DNA from: an uncultured Prevotella sp.
GTDB lineage: Bacteria > Bacteroidota > Bacteroidia > Bacteroidales > Bacteroidaceae
Reading direction: 5' to 3'
DNA: 17,013 nt
Assembly (NCBI GenBank): GCA_902497035.1
Contig: CABVDL010000053.1
Coordinates: 1 to 17,013 of the forward strand
Shown one piece after another: positions 1 to 6,964 of the stretch. Positions within the stretch are counted from its first letter, which is position 1, and each line of letters opens with the position of its first letter. The position numbers were made by a program, and so were the translations under genes. The notes under the pieces are model-generated. The model did no database searches and was not told the DNA's origin. It worked only from the letters and a program-made list of their open reading frames with translations.

Positions 1-34
1 AGATTGGCAACGAAAGGCTAAGTAGAGCCACCGA

Positions 35-62
35 CGCCCGCTCCTCCAAAGAGAAGCGGGCG
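35..62 (-). other. Strong RNA stem-loop downstream of the fucosidase gene
   Basis: Bases 35-42 (CGCCCGCT) pair with 55-62 (AGCGGGCG) and 44-46 with 51-53, around a four-base loop. The one imperfect position, 43/54, is a C/A mismatch on the plus strand but a T/G wobble on the minus strand. The stem is therefore continuous only in minus-strand RNA, the sense of the upstream operon. No T-tract follows, so it is not a standard intrinsic terminator. It may be a 3'-end stability or processing stem, or a copy of an intergenic repeat. The rest of 1-102 holds no gene I can support. Confidence 0.5.
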
Positions 63-102
63 CTCGCAGTTGTCGGGAATAGCATTCATTCAGGTACTGC
101 TG

Positions 103-1521
103 TCAGTGCCTGAACTTGAAGGCAAGCGCTTCCTGCCTCAGGCCTTTCGGCAACACAATCCTCACCTTTCCGTCACGGAAAGTATATTTCACGGTTCTGC
201 CATTCTGCAGCAGCGTAACCTTTCCTTTAGGCTTGTTGCCTTGCCATTCTATGTATTCGGGCAGGTCTTTGCCCTCAGGAAGGGCGTATATGGCATATAA
301 CGTCTTGCCGTCCTTTGACGCGTTGAACCATACGTCATCACTGTGGTAATCGGGCGTGGGACGCGTGGCGTAAATAGCCTCTCCATTCACCTTCAGCCAC
401 TGTCCCACCGTCTTCAGCCTTTGAAGGACGGGCTCCTCAATACGTCCGTCGGGGGTCGGACCAACATTCAACAGGAAGCATCCGCCCTTGGCAGAGATTT
501 CTGCCAAGGTGTTGATGATCCATCTCGCCGACTTAAATTTCGGTCTTGGGTTCCATCCCCACGAGTTGCTCAGGGTGATGTTGCTCTCCCAAGGGAACAG
601 TTGCTGTTCCTTGGGTATTTTGAGTTCAGGGGTCTGATAGTTTTCATTGCGTCCCGGCACCGTCCTGTCCACAGCTATAAGCCCCGGCTGCCTCAGGCGT
701 GCCTTGTCCACGATTTCGTCGAGATTGATGTCCTGCTCCGGCTTTCTCGCCCATCCTCCGTCGAGCCAGAGAATATCAATCTTACCATAGTCAGACATAA
801 GCTCGTCTATCTGGTTGGCAGTGTATTGCTGGAACTTTTTCCAGGTCTCCGGATATTTCTTGATGTCATAGTTCACGTTGCGCGTGGGAGTGGCAAGGGC
901 CGGATCCCAATAGTACGGACAATGCCAGTCGGGTTTAGAGAAATACGCCCCTATCATGAACCCCTGCTTTCTGAAAGCGTCGAAGACATAGTAGGCAACA
1001 TTGCTGTATCTGCCGTTCTTATAAGGGCCCTTTGCAATGCTGAAGTCTGTATATTTGGAGTTGAACATGCAAAAGCCGTCATGGTGCTTGGTAGTGAACA
1101 CAAGATACTTAAATCCGGCATCCTTCATCACCCTTGCCCATTGATAAGGGTCGAAATGCTTGGGATTGAGCGAATCGGCAAGTCCCCAGTACCATTTCTT
1201 AAACTCACCATACGTGGCACCGGGAAGAATCTTCTTTCGGCGTGCGGTGAAGCGGTCTTCGGAGCAAAGCGCCCACGACTCCGTTATGCCCGGTACGGAA
1301 TAGATGCCCCAATGGAACATGATGCCGAACTTCAGGTCCTGCCACTTATCCAACTTCCTCAGCACTTCAGGATCCGTCGGCGGTACGTACTTTTTAGAAG
1401 CCTCATGAACGAAGCCATGGTCTTTGGTGGCGAAATTGCCTTGTGCCTGCAGCGTGAGCGTCAAAGCCACTAATGAAATGATTGCGATTATTCTTTTCAT
1501 CGGTCTTTCAATTCTGGTCAT
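103..1521 (-). CDS. GH29 alpha-L-fucosidase, secreted
   Basis: This is a retaining exo-glycosidase expected to remove terminal alpha-L-fucose, probably in the periplasm. Of 472 residues, about 8-26 form a signal peptide. The GH29 barrel follows with FHWGIYSVPG (69-78), TKHHDGF (144-150) and WLDGGW (252-257). Asp254 of the last motif is the likely nucleophile. Glu312 in PWESN is a candidate acid/base; the 58-residue spacing resembles that in characterised Bacteroides GH29 enzymes. A short beta domain ends the protein at about 390-472. The ATG at 1521 overlaps the previous stop as ATGA, suggesting translational coupling. An in-frame ATG at 1500 gives a more typical signal peptide (MKRIIAIISLV) and may be the true start. 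It is the last gene of the operon. The family is clear, but the linkage preference is not. Confidence 0.93.
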   Translation of the reverse strand: MTRIERPMKRIIAIISLVALTLTLQAQGNFATKDHGFVHEASKKYVPPTDPEVLRKLDKWQDLKFGIMFHWGIYSVPGITESWALCSEDRFTARRKKILPGATYGEFKKWYWGLADSLNPKHFDPYQWARVMKDAGFKYLVFTTKHHDGFCMFNSKYTDFSIAKGPYKNGRYSNVAYYVFDAFRKQGFMIGAYFSKPDWHCPYYWDPALATPTRNVNYDIKKYPETWKKFQQYTANQIDELMSDYGKIDILWLDGGWARKPEQDINLDEIVDKARLRQPGLIAVDRTVPGRNENYQTPELKIPKEQQLFPWESNITLSNSWGWNPRPKFKSARWIINTLAEISAKGGCFLLNVGPTPDGRIEEPVLQRLKTVGQWLKVNGEAIYATRPTPDYHSDDVWFNASKDGKTLYAIYALPEGKDLPEYIEWQGNKPKGKVTLLQNGRTVKYTFRDGKVRIVLPKGLRQEALAFKFRH

Positions 1522-1994
1522 TTCCTTATGAGTTTGTAGCCGATGTTTCCACCCGCCTTTATGATGTATATCCCTTTCTGCCGGGGCAAAGAAAGCCGTG
1601 CCGTACCGTCAGCTTCGGAAACTGCCGATGCACTAATTCTCCCGTCAGTTGAATAGATTGCAACACGGCAGCCTGGCCTCATACCCGTGACCTCTACGGC
1701 ATTCTCACCAATGCGAAACGTTATATGCCTACCTTCTACATTTGAAATGCGGGACAGCTCCGTTGAGTTGGCACGCCTCAGGCTTGTTACCTGACTATAG
1801 TCGTAGGCCACACTTCTTGTGCTACAAGAAACTGTAAGGTTCTCGCCAATGAGCAACGTGGGCCTTTCCGAGAACAGAAAGGTGATGACATTACCGCTTT
1901 TAAGCAGCAATTCCACTCCGTCCGCTGCATGCAGTGGAGTTGTGACCGTTGCCGCCACGATGGCGGCAACGATTAGTCTCTGTATTTTCATCAT
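1518..1994 (-). CDS. Small secreted protein with type IX secretion-like C-terminal tail
   Basis: This 158-residue protein has a signal peptide (about 1-23, ending LHA-A). Residues 25-75 carry a pattern common at the start of Bacteroidetes secreted proteins: a short strand, then S/ERPxLxIxxxNLxVS, then DYSQVTSLR. Residues about 98-158 resemble the type A sorting domain of the type IX secretion system, with VAIYSTDGR (111-119) and GIYIIKAGG ending in KLIRK. It has almost no room for a catalytic domain, so binding or surface display is more likely. It lies 40 bases after susD and overlaps the fucosidase start by 4 bases. Similar tails are also found on proteins whose secretion route is unproven, so surface attachment is an inference. 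The start could also be the second Met at 1991. Confidence 0.8.
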   Translation of the reverse strand: MMKIQRLIVAAIVAATVTTPLHAADGVELLLKSGNVITFLFSERPTLLIGENLTVSCSTRSVAYDYSQVTSLRRANSTELSRISNVEGRHITFRIGENAVEVTGMRPGCRVAIYSTDGRISASAVSEADGTARLSLPRQKGIYIIKAGGNIGYKLIRK

Positions 1995-2034
1995 ATTTTA
2001 TGTGCTCTAAGTACAGCCTTACGGCCTACGCCTG

Positions 2035-3714
2035 TCAATAGCCGGGATTTTGCTTGCCTTCAAGCTTTCCGTTGCTCTGCATCTCGCCCAGAGGTATTGG
2101 GAAGAGCTCGTGCTTGCCACTGACAAAGTTGATGTAAGCCGGATAGGCCTTACTCTTTGAGGTATTGACGGCCGACTTCTCTCCGAAAAGCGTCAGCGCA
2201 TCTTTAAGCACGCCCCAGCGAATGAGGTCGAACTTGCGCTGTCCCTCAAATGCCAGCTCGAAGCCGCGCTCCCAATACAGCGCCGTGCGCACTTTGCCCT
2301 GCTCACTGCTGTCGTCGATGAAAGGCAAGTCATAGACCTTCGGGGCTTTATAAATATCGGCATAGTTGGCATCGCTGACCGCGGGAGCCCCGGCGCGCTG
2401 CCTGACCAGGTTGATGAGATTCCATGCCTCGGTGGTCTGTCCCAGTTCGTTGTAGGCCTCAGCAGCCATCAGCACCACATCGGCGTAGCGCAAGGGACAG
2501 AAATTGACATCGGTGTTGTTGGGGTCCTCAAAGCCCAAGGCCATCCACTCCCTGCGCCATTTGCCGGGGTACCAAGAGGCCTTGCCCAAGGTCTTAGACT
2601 TCACCTGCTGTTTGGTAGTCTTGTTCCAGTCGTAGCGATAGCGGCAGATCACCACGTCGCGTCGGCTGTCGTTCTCATCGAAGAAGTCATACCATTCCGG
2701 CACCACGCGGAAGAAGGCATTGGCTCTGCCCATGTATTTGCTGGCGTCAGAAGGATTGTCAAGCACTGGCGCCGCCACCTGCGGCCCGTTGTAAGTGCCC
2801 CAGAGTCCGCCGTTGCGCTTGGAAGAGGCGAAATAGAACGCCACCTCAAAGAGACTCTCTTTTGAATTGAGCTTAAGCTGCGAGAAAGTCTTGAAGAAGT
2901 CCTCGTAGGTACCGTCGTAAAATCCATGGTAGCCTTGTTTCTGAAATGCCTCCCACTGCTCTACGACTTTTTGGAAATAGGCCTTGCGCTTGGCATCGTC
3001 GGGACGGCTCAGCTTACCGTCCATGTGGAGGCTGTAGCCCGCTCTCTGCAGGCAGGCACGCATGAGCAGCGCCCGGGCAGCACCTTGCGTAGCACGTTCC
3101 GGACTCGATGCGGCCGTGGCCCATGGCAGATGGGCAATGGCGTACTCAAGGTCGGAGAAGATGGTGTCATAGATGGTATCTCTCGGCACGCGCGCCGTGA
3201 AGGCCGAGGAGTAGCTCTCAGAGTATGAAGTCTTGAAAGGAACGTCTCCCCAATATTTCACGAGGTCGAAAGCCTGGAATGCTCTCAGGAAATGAGCCTC
3301 TCCGTCGAGCTGTTTCAGGGTTGAGTCGGTATCGAATGCGCTCATCTTTTCTATCCCCTCAATGGCAAGGTTGGCCCGGTCTATGCCTTGATAGTCATAC
3401 TTCCAAATATTGGCCAGCCAGGTGTTTCCCGGTGCCACCATATAGTGCGCTATGTCGCGGCGAGTGTTGTCGGTCGTCGTGCCGCTGACATAATACATGT
3501 CGTCGGAGGCAGGTGTCGCCATCTCGTTCTGCCCGTAGTGGTTGAAGTTGGAGATGGAGCTGTAGATACCGTATATCGCCATCTCTGCCTTGGAGTCGGT
3601 ATCGAAATAGGTGTCTTTATCGTAATAAGAGTCCGGGGACTCTGTCAGTGCGTCATTGCAAGAGGCGAGAGCTACTGCCATTATCGCAGCCGCAGAGAAT
3701 ATGTATTTTTTCAT
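2035..3714 (-). CDS. susD: SusD/RagB-family outer-membrane glycan-binding lipoprotein
   Basis: This is the surface glycan-binding partner that sits over the SusC pore. Its 559 residues are a usual length for the family. A lipoprotein signal peptide ends in LASC-N, so Cys19 should be acylated. The N-terminal SusD-like region contains the typical AIYGIYSSI and helical repeats such as DRANLAIEGIEKM and EAHFLRAFQAFDLVKYWGDVP (about 110-155). The C-terminal RagB/SusD region contains LRYADVVLMAAEAYNE, LINLVRQRAGA and the closing WERGFELAFEGQRKFDLIRW motif. It lies 28 bases after susC, the normal order for the pair. The family is certain. Which glycan it binds cannot be read from the sequence. Confidence 0.97.
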   Translation of the reverse strand: MKKYIFSAAAIMAVALASCNDALTESPDSYYDKDTYFDTDSKAEMAIYGIYSSISNFNHYGQNEMATPASDDMYYVSGTTTDNTRRDIAHYMVAPGNTWLANIWKYDYQGIDRANLAIEGIEKMSAFDTDSTLKQLDGEAHFLRAFQAFDLVKYWGDVPFKTSYSESYSSAFTARVPRDTIYDTIFSDLEYAIAHLPWATAASSPERATQGAARALLMRACLQRAGYSLHMDGKLSRPDDAKRKAYFQKVVEQWEAFQKQGYHGFYDGTYEDFFKTFSQLKLNSKESLFEVAFYFASSKRNGGLWGTYNGPQVAAPVLDNPSDASKYMGRANAFFRVVPEWYDFFDENDSRRDVVICRYRYDWNKTTKQQVKSKTLGKASWYPGKWRREWMALGFEDPNNTDVNFCPLRYADVVLMAAEAYNELGQTTEAWNLINLVRQRAGAPAVSDANYADIYKAPKVYDLPFIDDSSEQGKVRTALYWERGFELAFEGQRKFDLIRWGVLKDALTLFGEKSAVNTSKSKAYPAYINFVSGKHELFPIPLGEMQSNGKLEGKQNPGY

Positions 3715-3742
3715 ACTTTGTGTCGTTAGTTGATTATGCTTA

Positions 3743-6700
3743 TCAGAAAGTAAGGTTCAATCCCATGATGAACGAGCGGCTCCTCGGGTATGCTCCGAAA
3801 TCGACGCCGGGCGTCAAGGCACTCGACATGGTAGAGACCTCCGGGTCATAGCCGTCGTATCCGGTGATGGTAAAGAGATTGTTTCCCGTGACATAGAGGC
3901 GCAGGCGGCTGATACCATATTTTCTCAGCCGTCGTGACGGCAGCGTATATCCTAAGGTCACGTTGCTGAGCTTGAGATATGAGGCTCCGTCCACGGCCCA
4001 TGAGTGTATGTCCGTGTTGCCCTCCATCAGGTCGTACCATGCTGCAACCGTTTTTCCATTGTTCAGCTTGGCCAGTTCTGCCAGGTCGGTGACGGCATTG
4101 CCATCGGCATCTATTGTCATCCATCGGCGAGAGCTGTTGACGAGGTCGAGCGCATTCTTGTTCTTTGTACCCACCTTGGTGTTGATGAGCTTTGTGGCAT
4201 TCAGCACGTCAGCCCCCACGCTATAGGTGAAATAAACGCTCAAGTCGAAGTTGGCAAAGGAGAACGTGTTGTTTAATCCACCGTAGATGTCCGGATTACA
4301 GTTGCCGATTACGGTCTTGTCGTTCTCGTTTATCACTCCATTCTTATCAAGGTCCTCAAACTTCCACATGCCCGGCTTCATGTTGGCCTTGTTTCCCCGA
4401 TAGGCCACACCGTCCTTGAGCGTGTAGGTGTTGGTGGCCGCATCGTAGCCCGTGAAGTCATCGGTGGTGTAGAGGCCGATGGTCTTGTAGCCATAGAACT
4501 GTCCCAAAGGCTCTCCCACGGCAATGCGGTGCGTAGCCTGGCTGTAGCCGAACCTTGCCTCATAGAGCTGAACGCTCTCGCCGGTGAGTGCCTCCACCTT
4601 ATTCTTATTGTGCGACAATGTAAGTGAGGTGTTCCAAGTGAAGCCATGACTATTAATGTTTACAGAATTGACTGTAAGGTCAATGCCCGTGTTTTTTGTC
4701 CTTCCGGCATTCAGTATCATCGAGGAGTATCCCGCCGAGTCGGGCAGTTTGGCGTTGAGCAGCAGGTTACTGCTCTTGTTGATGTAGAATTCCGGCGAGA
4801 TGGTGAGCCGCTGGTCGAAGAATCCGAGGTCGATGCCAAGGTTGAAAGTCTTGTTGGCCTCCCATTTCAGTTGCGGATTGGGTATTTGCATGGAGGCGTA
4901 TCCCGACACAAGCTCGTCGCCCATTGCAGTAAACACAGCGCTCATCAGCGCGAGACTCTGATAGGATCCGATACGGTTGTTACCAGCCAGACCGTAGCCT
5001 ACGCGCAGCTTCAGGTCGGAGAACACGTTGAGCTTCTTGATAAAAGGCTCTTCTGCAAGACGCCATGCCGCAGAAACAGCCGGGAACCAGCCCCACTTGT
5101 TGTCGGCTCCGAACTTTGAAGAGCCGTCGGCACGCAGCGACGCCGACACGAGGTAGCGGTCGCGGTAGTTATAGTTGACACGGGTGAAGAAGGACAGCAA
5201 CTTGTTGTCATAGTTCTGACCGGAGGTGACCTTCGTCGGCGTTCCCAAGGACATGTCGGCCAACCCGATGTCGTCATTGGGGAAATGGTCGGCGGCCCCG
5301 CCAAAGGAGCGCGTGGAGTTATTGATCCACTCCTGGCCGAGCATGGCCGAGATGTTATGGCGCTTCTTGATGCGGGTAGAATAGTTCAGGACATTGGAAA
5401 TCTGGAACGTCTCATTCTCCCCGGTATCGATGGATCCGTTGATGCTTGAGCGTTTGGCCGTCATGCTCTCAGCCCCGTAGAATTTAGCTCGTCTGCTGTT
5501 GTAGTAGCGGTACCCCGTGGTATTGCGGAAAGTAAGGCCTTTCATCAGCGTATAGGTGAAGCCACCATTGAAGTTGAAGGTTCTCATCTCCCTGTCATCG
5601 GTCTCCTCTTTGGCAGAGATGAGTGGGTTTTGCATCACGTTGCCGCTGTCGTCCACGAGCATCGGGTCCTCTCCTTGCAGCAAATCGCTGTCGCTGCCTT
5701 TTATTCCTGCCGTTGGGCGGTACATCAGTATTGCTGTCATGCGGTTGAAACGTGAGTTGGAGTTTCCTGCGTTACCGCTTCCTCCGTTTCCAGCCGTTCC
5801 AGCTCCCCATATCTTGCGTCGGTCCATCTGAGCGCGCAAGTTTATCGTAAGGCGGTCGGATATTTTGCTCTTCATGTTCACGACGATGTTGTGCTTGTCC
5901 TCTCCGCTATACACCATCGCTCCCTCGTCCTTGTAGTAGCTGTACGACGTACTATACTGCGTGTTCTTTCCTCCGCCATTTACACTGACGCGGTAGTTTT
6001 GTGTGAATGTCGTCCTGCCGAGGGTCTCGTCCTGCCAGTCTATGCCCTTGCGGTTGGCGTAGTTCTTGTCGATATCGGCAAAGGTGCCGTAGTCCTGTTC
6101 CCATCCGCTCATCGTCGCGTCGCCGGTCAGTGCGCCGAGCGTTCGCTCGTAGTCGGCAAGCACGAACTCCTTGGTATTCAGCACGTCGAGCTTGTTGGCT
6201 ATCTTTCGCCATCCCACATAGGCGTCGAAGCTCACCTGCGCTTTCGCTCCCTTGTCACCTTGCTTTGTCGTCACCACGATGACACCGTTGGCGCCGCGCG
6301 CTCCGTAGATGGCTGTGGCGGAAGCATCCTTAAGCACGTCGATGGACTCTATCTCGGCAGGGTCGAGACTGGCGAGGCCGTCCTCCGTGGGAAAGCCGTC
6401 GATGACATAGAGCGGCTCGTTGCTCTGCGTGATGGAGATGCCGCCACGCACGCGGATGGAGATGCCCGAGCCCGGCGCGCCGTCGCTCTGGTTGACCTGT
6501 AGTCCGGCGATGCGGCCGGCGAGTGCCTTCGACACGTCGTTCCCCGGAACTTTCAAGAGCTCATCGCCCTTGATGGAGGCCACGGAGCCGGTGAGGTCCT
6601 TGCGTCGCATGGTGCCGTAGCCAATGACAACGACATCGTCGAGCGACTGCGCGTTTTCCTGCAAGGTGACATCTACTCGGCTTCTGCCTTTCACCTTGAC

Positions 6701-6952
6701 ATTTTTCGATGCCATTCCGATATACGACACGATCAGTTCGTCTGATGCCGCATTGTTGACGGTGATACTGAAGTTGCCGTTAAGGTCAGTGACAGCTCCA
6801 ACGCCTTTAGCGCCTTTAACCATCACGGTGGCCCCGATGACTTCCTGTCCGTCTTCGCTTATAACCTTTCCTTTCACCGTCTGTTTCTGCGCAAATGCAG
6901 GCATTGCAATCCCAGCGGATAGAAGAATTGCCAATAAGGTTTTTGTTCTCAT
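3743..6952 (-). CDS. susC: SusC/RagA-family TonB-dependent oligosaccharide transporter
   Basis: This is the outer-membrane beta-barrel that imports oligosaccharides using TonB energy. Of 1069 residues, 1-21 form a signal peptide. A carboxypeptidase-regulatory-like beta domain follows (about 24-98; GKVISEDGQEVIGATV). The TonB-box region is DDVVVIGYGT (105-114) and the plug spans about 115-230, with LYVIDGFP and the DASATAIYGARGANGVI motif. The 22-strand barrel fills the rest and ends in LNLTF with a terminal aromatic residue, as expected for BAM assembly. There is no N-terminal STN signalling domain, so regulation through a FecR-type anti-sigma factor is unlikely. It lies 12 bases after the lyase gene upstream and 28 bases before susD. 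Within the operon it comes fifth rather than first. Confidence 0.97.
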   Translation of the reverse strand: MRTKTLLAILLSAGIAMPAFAQKQTVKGKVISEDGQEVIGATVMVKGAKGVGAVTDLNGNFSITVNNAASDELIVSYIGMASKNVKVKGRSRVDVTLQENAQSLDDVVVIGYGTMRRKDLTGSVASIKGDELLKVPGNDVSKALAGRIAGLQVNQSDGAPGSGISIRVRGGISITQSNEPLYVIDGFPTEDGLASLDPAEIESIDVLKDASATAIYGARGANGVIVVTTKQGDKGAKAQVSFDAYVGWRKIANKLDVLNTKEFVLADYERTLGALTGDATMSGWEQDYGTFADIDKNYANRKGIDWQDETLGRTTFTQNYRVSVNGGGKNTQYSTSYSYYKDEGAMVYSGEDKHNIVVNMKSKISDRLTINLRAQMDRRKIWGAGTAGNGGSGNAGNSNSRFNRMTAILMYRPTAGIKGSDSDLLQGEDPMLVDDSGNVMQNPLISAKEETDDREMRTFNFNGGFTYTLMKGLTFRNTTGYRYYNSRRAKFYGAESMTAKRSSINGSIDTGENETFQISNVLNYSTRIKKRHNISAMLGQEWINNSTRSFGGAADHFPNDDIGLADMSLGTPTKVTSGQNYDNKLLSFFTRVNYNYRDRYLVSASLRADGSSKFGADNKWGWFPAVSAAWRLAEEPFIKKLNVFSDLKLRVGYGLAGNNRIGSYQSLALMSAVFTAMGDELVSGYASMQIPNPQLKWEANKTFNLGIDLGFFDQRLTISPEFYINKSSNLLLNAKLPDSAGYSSMILNAGRTKNTGIDLTVNSVNINSHGFTWNTSLTLSHNKNKVEALTGESVQLYEARFGYSQATHRIAVGEPLGQFYGYKTIGLYTTDDFTGYDAATNTYTLKDGVAYRGNKANMKPGMWKFEDLDKNGVINENDKTVIGNCNPDIYGGLNNTFSFANFDLSVYFTYSVGADVLNATKLINTKVGTKNKNALDLVNSSRRWMTIDADGNAVTDLAELAKLNNGKTVAAWYDLMEGNTDIHSWAVDGASYLKLSNVTLGYTLPSRRLRKYGISRLRLYVTGNNLFTITGYDGYDPEVSTMSSALTPGVDFGAYPRSRSFIMGLNLTF

Positions 6953-6964
6953 AAATATTATTTG

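Noticed and set aside
1..85. Open minus-strand frame from ATG 85 running off the window edge, and a 23-codon ORF from ATG 89
   Set aside because: Both run through the hairpin at 35-62, are very short and show no recognisable protein features.
343..1473. Plus-strand ORF of 376 codons
   Set aside because: It is antisense to the GH29 gene, which has intact catalytic motifs across the same bases.
1995..2034. Small hairpin-like sequence (GGCC...GGCT) between susD and the next gene
   Set aside because: The stem is only four or five pairs with a wobble and no T-tract. Chance is a sufficient explanation.
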